A stretch of DNA of 64,000 nucleotides from a virus: IMG/VR virus record IMGVR_UViG_3300046660_000488, positions 344,640-408,639 of that record. One strand, written 5' to 3'. Below are positions 38,109 through 46,092 of the stretch, one piece after another (the stretch's first letter is position 1; each line of letters opens with the position of its first letter). A program made the translations under genes and the position numbers. Under the pieces are notes generated by a model. That model did not search any database. It worked only from the letters and a program-made list of their open reading frames with translations, and had not been told where the DNA came from.

Positions 38109-38423
38109 TTACCCATGGTAATCGTCCATGTCGTCCACGAACTCGCCGCACTCTTCGTCGAAAACAGGATCGTCGTCATCGTCAAGCAACTCCGTCGCCT
38201 GATCGGCCATCAGGTTGGCGTTGTGCTCGTCCACCAGCTTGGTGGCGAACGATACCGCGTCATCCAGCGTCAGGAAGGCGTCCGACGCCACGCGGAAGAC
38301 GATCTGCGACGGAACACCGTCGAGGGCGTCTACGCGGGCCACGGGGACGTAAAAGCGGCCGTCTTCTCGGGTGACCGGATTGCCGACCGTCAGGAATTCC
38401 AGCACGAAAGCTTCGTCCAGCAT
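38109..38423 (-). CDS. Small acidic hypothetical protein
   Basis: A 104-aa protein whose last 30 residues are nearly all Asp/Glu (ELLDDDDDPVFDEECGEFVD). ATG 38423 overlaps the upstream stop (TGATG). The acidic tail could mimic nucleic acid or bind basic proteins; no direct evidence. Confidence 0.68.
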   Translation of the reverse strand: MLDEAFVLEFLTVGNPVTREDGRFYVPVARVDALDGVPSQIVFRVASDAFLTLDDAVSFATKLVDEHNANLMADQATELLDDDDDPVFDEECGEFVDDMDDYHG

Positions 38424-38869
38424 CACGCCACCGCCTTCTTGTTCTTCGAGCCCGGCGGGCGACCACGGCGACGCGGCGCCATCGGCGTGCCGTCTTCGTT
38501 CAGCATCGGCTCAGGGACCTTCTTCTTGACGCCTGTGCCCGGCTTGCGGCCACGGCGCTTGCCCTGCGGCACGGCCTCGCCGAACGTGTCCATGCCGTAG
38601 ATCGAGCCGATGGTTTGCAGGGTCATGCCGTCGATCTTGCGGACCTGATCGCCCATGATCACGCGCGGCGAACCGTCGATGGTCGAGATCGTATCGAACT
38701 GAACCCGACCGGCCTTCTCGTAGACCTTCAGGCCGACGAGCGTAAAGGTCCCGACGCCACGCGCCAGCGGCGCGCCCGACAGGTCCACGCCCTTGTAGAC
38801 GGCCTCGATTTCGGTGTTCTTGTGGATGATGCCGGTCTCAGTGAGCTTCCGAATGAGTGCAATGTTCAC
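38423..38869 (-). CDS. Hypothetical protein with AT-hook-like tail
   Basis: A 148-aa protein. Residues 1-95 are a beta-rich domain (YKGVDLSGAPLARGVGTFTL). The C-terminal tail has two GRP-type cores, RRGRKPG and RRGRPPGSK, the AT-hook form that binds the minor groove of AT-rich DNA. GTG start at 38869, coupled to the upstream stop (GTGA). The AT-hook reading is from sequence pattern; binding is inferred. Confidence 0.7.
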   Translation of the reverse strand: MNIALIRKLTETGIIHKNTEIEAVYKGVDLSGAPLARGVGTFTLVGLKVYEKAGRVQFDTISTIDGSPRVIMGDQVRKIDGMTLQTIGSIYGMDTFGEAVPQGKRRGRKPGTGVKKKVPEPMLNEDGTPMAPRRRGRPPGSKNKKAVA

Positions 38870-39528
38870 GAAACAATCTCTTCTCGAAGAATGGATTTTG
38901 AAATGGAGGTAATCAAATCGTTGACACCCATCATGGCGACCATGATGTCGGTCTCAGAGTTCAAAAATAGGTTTGGGGAGTCGTCTCCAGTGAGCCAGCA
39001 AGTATCGGTGTTGTTCCGGCTCAGGAGGTAGACGTCGAACCAGTCATAAAATTCTGACCAGTCCTCTGGCGTAAAGGATCGTTTGAATTCGATCTTGTAG
39101 CGATACTTGCTCCAATAGAGCATGTCGGTGATTTCAGTCTTGATCTTACTCTTGCGGGACTTCTTGAGATAGTCGATCTCCGCTAGAGATTGCGGTCGGC
39201 TCACCTGCCGAACGTGCTTGAGATTGGAGGCGACGAACCGCTTTGCGGTCTCCGCGTCCACGAAGAAAAAGCTGTAGCTGTGCTTGGTATTGTCGCGGAC
39301 CTTCCAGTCGGAAGGCTCGCCGCTCAGGGTTTCAGTGCGGCGTTTCAGGAACCGCTTCTTGGCCTTGTCGAACGCCGCGCGCAGTACGTATGCGTCAGGC
39401 GGTGCCATGCCATCGCAGTTAGGGGGAACGACGCCGTGGTTCACGGTCACTCTGAACGGGTACTTCCCCCAGAACAGATTCGTGATGGGCGTATAGTTCA
39501 CCCCACGGTGAACGTCAAACGAGTCCAT
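38866..39528 (-). CDS. Hypothetical protein
   Basis: A 220-aa basic, aromatic-rich protein. Several aromatic clusters (LFWGKYPFRV, YWSKYRYKIEF, WSEFYDWFDVYLL) but no known motif. Lower codon bias than neighbours. Coupled to the next gene by GTGA. Confidence 0.72.
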   Translation of the reverse strand: MDSFDVHRGVNYTPITNLFWGKYPFRVTVNHGVVPPNCDGMAPPDAYVLRAAFDKAKKRFLKRRTETLSGEPSDWKVRDNTKHSYSFFFVDAETAKRFVASNLKHVRQVSRPQSLAEIDYLKKSRKSKIKTEITDMLYWSKYRYKIEFKRSFTPEDWSEFYDWFDVYLLSRNNTDTCWLTGDDSPNLFLNSETDIMVAMMGVNDLITSISKSILREEIVS

Positions 39529-39565
39529 AAAATGCGCTCAAGTATAAGTAGAACAATACACAAGT

Positions 39566-39591
39566 CTCTGCTCCTGAAATTACGAGCAGAG
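39566..39591 (-). other. Hairpin in intergenic gap downstream of ClpA-like gene
   Basis: CTCTGCTC (39566-39573) pairs with GAGCAGAG (39584-39591) around an AT-rich loop. Together with the hairpin at 39598-39630 it fills the 108-base gap 39529-39636. Confidence 0.5.
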
Positions 39592-39597
39592 GGCACT

Positions 39598-39630
39598 GGG
39601 GTTGCTGGACGAAAATTTCCCAGCAACCCC
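39598..39630 (-). terminator. Probable terminator hairpin after ClpA-like gene
   Basis: GGGGTTGCTGG (39598-39608) pairs perfectly with CCAGCAACCCC (39620-39630). No T-run follows on the minus strand, so it may be a partial terminator or processing site. Confidence 0.6.
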
Positions 39631-39636
39631 TATACT

Positions 39637-41913
39637 TTACACGTTGATAACCACGTTGTCATCAACAATCGCGATGTTCGCATCGCCGCCGTTTTCCAGA
39701 GAACCGATCACGATCAACTTGGAAAGAGGCTTGGCGACATTGTCGGACAGGACGCGCTTGAGCGGTCGAGCGCCCATGAGCGGGTCGTAGCCCTTGTCGC
39801 CCAGCCAGTCCAAGGCCTCTTGCGTGAACGACAGATTGACGTTTCGCAGGGAGGCCATTTCCTGAAGCTGGCGAACGAACTTGGCCACGATGTGCAGCAT
39901 GTTCGCCTTGTCCAGCCTGTCGAAGCGGATGTGGGCGTCCAGACGGTTCATGAACTCCGGGGTGAAGAACGCCTTGATCGCGGCGGTATCGCCGCCGACG
40001 TTCTCTTGCGATCCGAAACCGATCCGGTTCTTGGCCCGATCACGCGCCCCGGCATTCGAGGTCATGATCAGATGGATGTACCGGCAGTCGATGGTCTTGT
40101 TCGACGAGTCGGTGAACGAACCATTGTCCATGATCTGGAGGAAGATGTTCAGGACGTCCGGGTGAGCTTTCTCGATCTCATCCAGCAGCACCACGCAATG
40201 AGGCGTGTCGCTGACGCTCTGGGACAGCAGGCCAGCCTGATCCGAGTAGCCGACATAGCCGGGAGGGGCGCCGATCAGCCTGCTGACCGTGTGCTTCTCC
40301 ATGTACTCGGACATGTCGATCCGGATGAGAGGCAGGTTGTAGACGTCCGCGAAGACCTTGGTGACTTCGGTCTTACCCACGCCGGTCGGGCCGGTGAACA
40401 GGTAGGCTCCAGCCGTCTTGTGGTTCTCACGCAGGCCAGCCTTGCTCAGGTAGATCGCGTCGATCAGGGCGGTGATCGCCGCTTCCTGCCCGAAGACGTT
40501 GGCGCGCATCTGCTCGTCGAGACGGATGATGCGTTCCTTGTCGCCCTCGGCCATTTTCTTCGGCGGGATTTTGGCGATCTGCTCAACTTCGGCCTCGATC
40601 TCTTCGACCGTGATCAGACCCTTGCGCTCGACACCTTCCTTCAGGACGTTCTGGGACGCGCCAGCGCAGTCGATCAGGTCGATGGCCTTGTCGGGCAGGA
40701 GCTTGCCGCTGATGTAACGGTGCGACAGGTCAACGGCCGCCACGAGGGCTTCGTCCGTGAATTCGACGTTGTGGAAGGTCGAGTAATAGGGCGCGAGGCC
40801 GCGCAGGATGTCCTTGGCGTCGTCCAGCGACGGTTCGAACACATCCACCTTGCCGAATCGGCGAACGAGTGCCGTGTCCTTCTCGAAGTGCTTGTGGAAC
40901 TCTGACGACGTCGTCGAGCCCATGCAGCGCAGCGTGCCCTTGGCCAGAGCAGGCTTCAGGAGGTTGGCCGCGTCCATCGTGCCGCTGTTGCCAGCCCCGG
41001 CGCCCATGATCATATGGATTTCGTCGATGAACAGGATCGACTTGGGCTTCAGTTCAAGGGCGTTGATGACTTGCTTCATCCGCTCTTCGAAATCACCGCG
41101 ATAGCGAGCGCCAGCCACCAGAGCGGCCAGATCAAGCGCATAGACGGTCGAGTCCAGCAGGATGGCCGGAACCTCGGAGCGAACGATCTTCAGGGCCAGA
41201 CCTTCGGCGATGGCCGTCTTGCCAACACCCGGTTCACCCACCAGCAGCGGGTTGTTCTTCGTCCGGCGGGCGAGGATTTTGACGACGGAGTCCACTTCCT
41301 TCGTCCGGCCGATCAGCGGGTCGATGCTCTTGGTGTTGGCCCGCTCATTCAGGTTGACCGTGTAAAGCGCCAGAATGGAGTCGGCATCAGCTTCGGTCGT
41401 CGGCTTGGGCGGCGCCGTGGTCGGCTCGTCACCAGACATGATATGGCGTGCAAGACCGATGGTCGGCTTCTTGCCGTGCGACATGAAGCGCATCAGGGCC
41501 AGCGGATCGACGCCGAACTTTTGCAGGATCACGACCGCGTAACTGTCCTCCATCTTGGAGCCAGCCAGTTGCAGCAGGACATCCAGAGGGGTGACGTCAG
41601 GATCGGTGTGGGCGGCCTTCTTGCCGGTCGCGTTGAACACCAGTTCATTGGCGCGCGGGCTCGGCTCCGGCTCTTCGTCGCTGGCAGGAATGAGGCCTTC
41701 GGAGTAGAACGACTCCAACTCTTCCTGAATGCCCTCGACGTCGATCTTCATCCCTTCAAGGGCGGAGACCACATCTTCCTGCTCCAGAAGCGACGACAGC
41801 AGGTGTTCGAGGGTGATGAAAGCATGTCTGCGTTCGGTGGCGATTCGTCTAGCCCGAAGAAACATCGCGGCTGTACGCTCAGTTTGAGCGCTATTCTCAG
41901 GCAAATCACTCAT
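39637..41913 (-). CDS. clpA: ClpA-like AAA+ unfoldase with ClpP-docking loop
   Basis: A 758-aa protein with full ClpA architecture: an N-domain ([14 protein letters not shown]), D1 with Walker A GEPGVGKT at about 226 and Walker [10 protein letters not shown]2 with GPTGVGKT at about 508, [14 protein letters not shown], and the small C-terminal domain. It lacks the long middle coiled coil of ClpB. Just before [12 protein letters not shown] lies NRIGFGSQ, the place and form of the IGL/IGF loop by which ClpA/ClpX dock on ClpP. So it could feed substrates to host ClpP. ATG 41913 with AAGG upstream. No phage ClpP seen here. Confidence 0.93.
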   Translation of the reverse strand: MSDLPENSAQTERTAAMFLRARRIATERRHAFITLEHLLSSLLEQEDVVSALEGMKIDVEGIQEELESFYSEGLIPASDEEPEPSPRANELVFNATGKKAAHTDPDVTPLDVLLQLAGSKMEDSYAVVILQKFGVDPLALMRFMSHGKKPTIGLARHIMSGDEPTTAPPKPTTEADADSILALYTVNLNERANTKSIDPLIGRTKEVDSVVKILARRTKNNPLLVGEPGVGKTAIAEGLALKIVRSEVPAILLDSTVYALDLAALVAGARYRGDFEERMKQVINALELKPKSILFIDEIHMIMGAGAGNSGTMDAANLLKPALAKGTLRCMGSTTSSEFHKHFEKDTALVRRFGKVDVFEPSLDDAKDILRGLAPYYSTFHNVEFTDEALVAAVDLSHRYISGKLLPDKAIDLIDCAGASQNVLKEGVERKGLITVEEIEAEVEQIAKIPPKKMAEGDKERIIRLDEQMRANVFGQEAAITALIDAIYLSKAGLRENHKTAGAYLFTGPTGVGKTEVTKVFADVYNLPLIRIDMSEYMEKHTVSRLIGAPPGYVGYSDQAGLLSQSVSDTPHCVVLLDEIEKAHPDVLNIFLQIMDNGSFTDSSNKTIDCRYIHLIMTSNAGARDRAKNRIGFGSQENVGGDTAAIKAFFTPEFMNRLDAHIRFDRLDKANMLHIVAKFVRQLQEMASLRNVNLSFTQEALDWLGDKGYDPLMGARPLKRVLSDNVAKPLSKLIVIGSLENGGDANIAIVDDNVVINV

Positions 41914-41923
41914 CAAAAATACC

Positions 41924-42418
41924 TTATCTACGCAATGTCTTACCTCCCGATCCTTTGGCCCTCGATAATACGAGGCGGGAGACGAGAGACACGAACGTCA
42001 CCCCGTTCAGGTGGTCCGTCTCATGAAGGTAGCAGCGTGCGTCGAGATTGGCAAACATTTCGTTTACCAAATTTCCGGCCGCGTCCTGATAGCGCACCTC
42101 GGCGGTGATCGGCCGGGATACCTTCAGGAAAAGGCCGGGGAAGCTCAGGCAACCCTCATCATCCTTGGCCTTGGTCTCGGAGACCGACAGGATTTCCGGG
42201 TTGAAGACGCCGATCTGGCGGCCGTCGCTCGTCTCCATGACGAACATGCGGTAGGGCAGGTTGACTTGCGGAGCGGCCAGACCGATGCCGCGCTCGCGCT
42301 TCATCGTAGACAGCATTTCGCCCACCAACCATTTCGGGTCGGCGGGCGGATTTTCGAAGTCGAAGGGAGGGGTGGGCTCCGACAGGATGGGGTGTGAATC
42401 GGGTACGAGGGTGAACAT
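41924..42418 (-). CDS. def: Peptide deformylase
   Basis: A 164-aa protein with all three deformylase motifs: GIGLAAPQV (motif 1), EGCLSFPG (motif 2) and LHETDHLNG (motif 3, HExxH), where Cys and two His bind the metal. It removes formyl from nascent Met; phage versions in T4-like cyanophages act on phage or photosystem proteins. The C-terminus is short, as in other viral deformylases. TAATG overlap with the upstream gene; the ClpA ribosome site lies in its last codons. Confidence 0.93.
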   Translation of the reverse strand: MFTLVPDSHPILSEPTPPFDFENPPADPKWLVGEMLSTMKRERGIGLAAPQVNLPYRMFVMETSDGRQIGVFNPEILSVSETKAKDDEGCLSFPGLFLKVSRPITAEVRYQDAAGNLVNEMFANLDARCYLHETDHLNGVTFVSLVSRLVLSRAKGSGGKTLRR

Positions 42419-43044
42419 TACAGTCTGGAGCGGATGATCTCGTGCATGACTTCGATCCCAGCGACCTTCAGGTCGTTGCAGGCTTTGGCGTCGCCCATCG
42501 AGACGATGTCGCGAAGCGAGGCGTGGATCAAGTAGGTTTCGGTGAACATCAGGCCGCGAACCTGCGAAGCCCGCTCGTAGGAGATCATCCCCGGCGCCGT
42601 GCCCTCGCGGACAGTGATGTTGTGGCCAAGGCGGCTCATTTCGATGCCGAAGTCGCGGTTGGCCTTGATGCAGGCCTCTTGGTTGACCGGCGCGCCACGG
42701 TTCACAGCGCCACGACCCAGTTCACCGGCCTTGATCCTGTTGGAGACGTTGGCACACAATTGGGTCACGCAGCGGCTGTTGACGGCCGAGCCGACGATCT
42801 GAGCCATCTGGCTGAGGTCTTGAACGTTGGGGTCGAGGCCCTGATAGGTCGGCGAGACATAGCGCGTCTGGCCGTTGGCCATGCGCTGCTGATATTGATA
42901 CTGCGGATACGGACGATCCTGCTGGCGGGTCTGCGGGCCATTGACGGCCGCCACCGCGTCGCGGGTCACGCTTGGATCGAACTGCTGGGCGTTCGCGCTC
43001 GAAGCGAACAGGACAGCGGCGATAGCAAGACCGGCGAGACGCAA
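42418..43044 (-). CDS. Exported (signal-peptide) hypothetical protein
   Basis: A 208-aa protein. The first 20 residues, MRLAGLAIAAVLFASSANAQ, are a Sec signal peptide with an AxA cleavage site, so the protein goes to the periplasm. The rest has four Cys (RCVTQLC, EACI, KACND) likely in disulfides. TTG start with GGAGG five bases upstream. No family recognised. Export of a phage protein suggests a role at the envelope, for example superinfection exclusion; this is a guess. Confidence 0.75.
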   Translation of the reverse strand: MRLAGLAIAAVLFASSANAQQFDPSVTRDAVAAVNGPQTRQQDRPYPQYQYQQRMANGQTRYVSPTYQGLDPNVQDLSQMAQIVGSAVNSRCVTQLCANVSNRIKAGELGRGAVNRGAPVNQEACIKANRDFGIEMSRLGHNITVREGTAPGMISYERASQVRGLMFTETYLIHASLRDIVSMGDAKACNDLKVAGIEVMHEIIRSRL

Positions 43045-43072
43045 GGTGACCTCCAGAGCAATTTCGATTTGG

Positions 43073-43957
43073 CTACGTAGCAGAGTTTTGCTTCTCTTGC
43101 AAGTCTTTTACTTGCAAAAGCAGGCCTTTTTGCTCGTCCGTCAAGTCCTTGGGGACCGTGATGTTGATGACCGCAAAGAGATCACCACGCTCACCACCGC
43201 GCTCAAGGTCCGGCAGACCGTAGCCGCTGATCCTCACCGACGACCCTGACACCTTGGTCGGAACGCCGAAATAAAGCTCTTCGCCCTCCAGCGTCACGAT
43301 CTTGGCCGCGCCGCTGATCATCAGTTCAAGGGCATCCACGTCAACGCGGGCATGCAGGTTCGCGCCGTTGCGCTCGAACGCACGATGCGGCTTGACCCTT
43401 ACCGTCAGGTAAAGGTCTCCAGCCTTGCCGCTCACCCAGTTCCCCATGCCCGGAACACGCAGCCGCGTACCGTGGTGAATGCCCGGTGGGATTTTCACGT
43501 TCAGGGTCTTGGCCGTTTCGAGGCCGGGATCGACCTCGATGTTCACGTTGGCCCCATTCAGTACCGAAATCAGGTCGATATCGACGGCGGCTTGCCGGTC
43601 CATCATCTGGCGACGGATGTGTTCGTCTTGGCGCCTGAAAATTTCCCGATAGCGATCCGCGAACGGGTTGTTGTCGTCGAACGCGAATTCCTGCCACCAG
43701 CCGCCCGCCGCGTCGGCGTTGCGGAAACCGTTCGGGCCATGCGGGTTCTGGCTGAAAGGGCTCGACGCCTGCTTCCACTCATTGCGCTTGGCCTGCGTGG
43801 CGATTTTCTCGTAAGCGGCTGAAATCTCTTTGAAACGAGCGTCGTCACCCCCGTTGCGATCCGGGTGATGTTCCTTGGCCAGCTTGCGGTAGGCCGACTT
43901 GATCTCGTCGTCGGTGGCGGTCTCTGCGACGCCAAGGGTGGTGAAGGGATTGCTCAT
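43073..43957 (-). CDS. dnaJ: DnaJ/CbpA-type co-chaperone
   Basis: A 294-aa protein: N-terminal J-domain (NPFTTLGVAETATDDEIKSA, HPDRNGG) with the HPD tripeptide that stimulates DnaK ATPase, a Gly/Phe-rich linker, and two C-terminal beta-domains (IPPGIHHGTRLRVPGMG and DLYLTVRVKPHRAFER). No zinc-finger, so it resembles CbpA rather than DnaJ. Upstream of an exported protein, deformylase and ClpA in one leftward operon, forming a proteostasis group. Confidence 0.92.
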   Translation of the reverse strand: MSNPFTTLGVAETATDDEIKSAYRKLAKEHHPDRNGGDDARFKEISAAYEKIATQAKRNEWKQASSPFSQNPHGPNGFRNADAAGGWWQEFAFDDNNPFADRYREIFRRQDEHIRRQMMDRQAAVDIDLISVLNGANVNIEVDPGLETAKTLNVKIPPGIHHGTRLRVPGMGNWVSGKAGDLYLTVRVKPHRAFERNGANLHARVDVDALELMISGAAKIVTLEGEELYFGVPTKVSGSSVRISGYGLPDLERGGERGDLFAVINITVPKDLTDEQKGLLLQVKDLQEKQNSAT

Positions 43958-44016
43958 TAACGAAATTATAACCCAATGGTAAGCCTAAAGCAGTAAAATC
44001 CAGCTTTAAGGCCAAG

Positions 44017-44022
44017 TATTTA
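44017..44022 (-). promoter_or_regulatory. TAAATA late-promoter-like element
   Basis: TAAATA on the minus strand, 59 bases upstream of the DnaJ gene. It lies beside the divergent plus-strand promoter at 44034. Confidence 0.45.
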
Positions 44023-44033
44023 GGGCCATCCCA

Positions 44034-44061
44034 TTGACATTGCGGGAATCTATAGTAGGAT
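44034..44061 (+). promoter_or_regulatory. Sigma70-type promoter
   Basis: TTGACA (44034-44039), 16-base spacer, TAGGAT (44056-44061), 31 bases before the ATG at 44093. Confidence 0.68.
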
Positions 44062-44092
44062 TACTTTGTTGAAACGGTAGGAGACAGCACAC

Positions 44093-44518
44093 ATGACGAA
44101 ACTGGTAAAACGGTTGGCCATCGACGCCCTGCTCGCCTACCTGTTCTATCGGTTCAGCCGCGTGGTGTTCGTCGTCGTCCTGTTTTTCGCGGCCATCTTT
44201 GGCTATGGCGTGATCAGTAGCGCGTGGTCTGATTTCCGCGCCCATGGCGGCGGCGAGCAAATCGACCCTGCAACGGCCGCTTCATTCAGCTACAACACCG
44301 ACGTCAACAACAGCCAAGTGAACTGGACCTTCCGCAACACGTCGGATCGCGTTTTGGGTTCGGTCGAGATTGCATGCGTGGCCAATGGCACGGAGACCCT
44401 GTTCTTGGCGGGCGACTATGTCGCTCCGGGCCAAGAGGTCAGCGGCGCCAAATACAACTCGACCTTCGGCTATGACACGCGGTGTCACCTCGCCGATGCG
44501 AGACTGTACGACAAGTGA
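44093..44518 (+). CDS. Membrane-anchored hypothetical protein
   Basis: A 141-aa protein with a strong N-terminal membrane segment (about residues 21-45, FSRVVFVVVLFFAAIFGYGV) and an extracytoplasmic beta-rich domain with two Cys. GTAGGAG precedes the ATG, so it is well translated. Early promoter, single gene, followed by hairpins: fits a small early envelope-modifying protein. Function unknown. Confidence 0.75.
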   Translation: MTKLVKRLAIDALLAYLFYRFSRVVFVVVLFFAAIFGYGVISSAWSDFRAHGGGEQIDPATAASFSYNTDVNNSQVNWTFRNTSDRVLGSVEIACVANGTETLFLAGDYVAPGQEVSGAKYNSTFGYDTRCHLADARLYDK

Positions 44519-44521
44519 CTG

Positions 44522-44545
44522 ATCAGGCGGGCTTGCCCGCCTGAT
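44522..44545. terminator. Bidirectional GC hairpin
   Basis: ATCAGGCGGGC (44522-44532) pairs with GCCCGCCTGAT (44535-44545), an 11-base perfect stem after the membrane-protein stop. No T-run. Confidence 0.6.
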
Positions 44546-44592
44546 GGTTTGGATGACACACTCGCTATCGCTCGCTGGCTGTCATCCAAACC
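44546..44592. repeat. 13-base inverted repeat hairpin
   Basis: GGTTTGGATGACA (44546-44558) pairs perfectly with TGTCATCCAAACC (44580-44592), loop 21 bases. Stacked directly beside the hairpin at 44522-44545. It may end the structured RNA on the minus strand or the membrane-protein mRNA on the plus strand. Confidence 0.65.
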
Positions 44593-44599
44593 GATTTGA

Positions 44600-45214
44600 C
44601 TGTCCTTCCTTGAGACAGTTTCTTTCCTTGTATCCTAGATTTATGTTGCATTTCTCTCCCCCTACCACAAGCAATCCCCCGTAAAGGGGGACTGACTTGC
44701 GGTAAAGGGAGAAGTGCAGACGATCCTGAGTTCGTAGTTGCTCAACCCGTGGCGTACCGCGTCTATAGCGGGGCTGGCGGTTCTCCTGTACCAGCTTGTT
44801 GCACACGTTATCTCGATCCGACCCACCTGAAGGTGGTCGAGTTGCGTCTTGACCGGTGGATGTGCCTTTCGGCGCTTTCATCCCCGAGACGTGCTTGACG
44901 GGTGGTCGTGTGTGATCTGAACGGTTATGGCTCCCTCTCGGGGCCAATCTTACAGACCTCGCCGGTTGAGAGACGGGTCCGCACGGATAGTTGTCAAACG
45001 CGAGACATAGCTATCCTCTTTCATAAAAAGCCTTTCGTGGACCAAATTCTGGTTCACCAAGCGGCTGTGACGGGATATGCTCGCCGTGGGGCTTTCACCC
45101 GCGTGGCAATCCGACCTACTTGTTCGGTGCGCTCCTGACGTTCCGGTCCGTTGATCCCGGTTGGTCGGTTGGGCTGGGCTACCCGATACTTACTGCCCTG
45201 CGCGTATAGCTGTA
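44600..45214 (-). ncRNA. Candidate large structured noncoding RNA (about 600 nt)
   Basis: A 750-base stretch (44519-45268) has no credible ORF: the open frames on both strands are short, Arg/Pro-rich and lack start sites. Read on the minus strand it folds into many nested helices: CCGCAAG/CTTGTGG (44702-44696 with 44671-44665) enclosing CCCCC/GGGGG; GGATG...GCC-GAAA-GGC...CATCC (44883-44858); CGAC-CACC-TTCA-GGTG-GTCG with one bulge (44839-44819); GGATAG/CTATCC (45016-44985) with inner TGTC/GACA; GGGT-GAAA-GCCC (45100-45089); GCTGG/CCAGC (44795-44773). GAAA tetraloops and a G-U pair exist only on the minus strand, which favours that strand. A promoter-like TTGACT-18-TATTGT precedes it. Size and setting recall phage-associated ornate RNAs such as GOLLD or ROOL; identity is not shown. 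Confidence 0.5.
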
Positions 45215-45220
45215 AGTTGG

Positions 45221-45250
45221 ACAATAGAATCATAACGTGTGCTGAGTCAA
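45221..45250 (-). promoter_or_regulatory. Promoter-like element for structured RNA
   Basis: Minus strand TTGACT (45250-45245), 18-base spacer, TATTGT (45226-45221). It would start transcription near 45214, at the edge of the folded region. Confidence 0.45.
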
Positions 45251-45268
45251 AATGAATCGGTGGTTGCA

Positions 45269-45679
45269 TTGAACTTAGATGTTTGGCGGTTCCAAGATGA
45301 CCGGCTGGTCATGGTGCTGACGCCGATCAATTCGGACGGCGGCAATGATCGTGCGATTTACACGCCGGGCACTCCAGAATCCGAAGCGTTCAAGTTGCTG
45401 CGCGATGACACGATGTCGAAAAGGCATACCATCCTCTTGGTGGCCGACTGCATCGTTGAGGGTATTTTCAAGTTCAGTCTTTTCAAGACGGTGGCGCCAT
45501 GGACGCCGGACGCGGACGTCAGGCTGCGCGAGAATTCGATCCTGACCGAATTCTTCGAAAGATGCCCGGCGACCCGCATGGAGAAAATGCAGCACGTTCC
45601 GGGTGTTGACGCTTCGACTGAATTGAACATCTACATCCGGATAGAAGACCTGATGTTCCTGCGGATGATGTACTCATGA
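45269..45679 (+). CDS. Tandem paralogue family member 1 of 3
   Basis: A 136-aa protein. TTG 45269 is chosen because it aligns with the start of the next paralogue (MNLDVWRF against MKLDVWSF); a GTG at 45239 is possible. Shared landmarks: LDVWRF...LVMVLTP at the start, LTEFFERCPATR in the middle and LMFLRMMYS at the end. Alpha/beta pattern; no known family. Coupled to the next gene by ATGA. Confidence 0.75.
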   Translation: MNLDVWRFQDDRLVMVLTPINSDGGNDRAIYTPGTPESEAFKLLRDDTMSKRHTILLVADCIVEGIFKFSLFKTVAPWTPDADVRLRENSILTEFFERCPATRMEKMQHVPGVDASTELNIYIRIEDLMFLRMMYS

Positions 45680-46092
45680 AACTCGACGTCTGGAGTTTTC
45701 ACGAAGGACTGCTGAACCTCGTCATCACGCCGATGCCCAAGGGCGTCAGCCATAGTTTGGCAGACGGACGTCGCACATGGCCGCCATCGACGTCGGCGTG
45801 GTGTATCGCGTTCAATAAATTCCAAGCCGACGCCCGCAAAGATAACCGCGCCATCACCCTCGTGACCGTGACCATCGAGGACGGCGTGTACGAATTCGCC
45901 GTGGCCAATATGGCGGAGCCTCGCTCGGGCTGGGCGATCCAGAACAACTCCATGCTGTCGGAATTCTTCGAGCGATGCCCGGCGGCTCGAACCAAGGTCG
46001 TGAACCTTCACCCTGACATTGCGGACGCCACCCGGACGCTGGTCTACATCCGGCAAGAAGACTTGATGTTCCTGCGGATGCTCTACGCATGA
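45676..46092 (+). CDS. Tandem paralogue family member 2 of 3
   Basis: A 138-aa protein (MKLDVWSFHEGLLNLVITP...). Aligns end to end with member 1: LSEFFERCPAARTKVVNLHP against LTEFFERCPATRMEKMQHVP and LMFLRMLYA against LMFLRMMYS. Overlaps neighbours on both sides by ATGA. Function unknown. Confidence 0.8.
   Translation: MKLDVWSFHEGLLNLVITPMPKGVSHSLADGRRTWPPSTSAWCIAFNKFQADARKDNRAITLVTVTIEDGVYEFAVANMAEPRSGWAIQNNSMLSEFFERCPAARTKVVNLHPDIADATRTLVYIRQEDLMFLRMLYA

Noticed and set aside
44582-44947. Minus-strand open frame inside the gene-free stretch
   Set aside because: Arg/Pro/Gly-rich, no ribosome site, no domain; better explained by a structured RNA.
44519-45268. tRNA genes in the gene-free stretch
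   Set aside because: I looked for GTTC-type T-arms with 7-bp acceptor stems on both strands and found none that closed.
45054-45269. Second minus-strand open frame in the same stretch
   Set aside because: Same reasons; it starts upstream of the likely promoter of the RNA.
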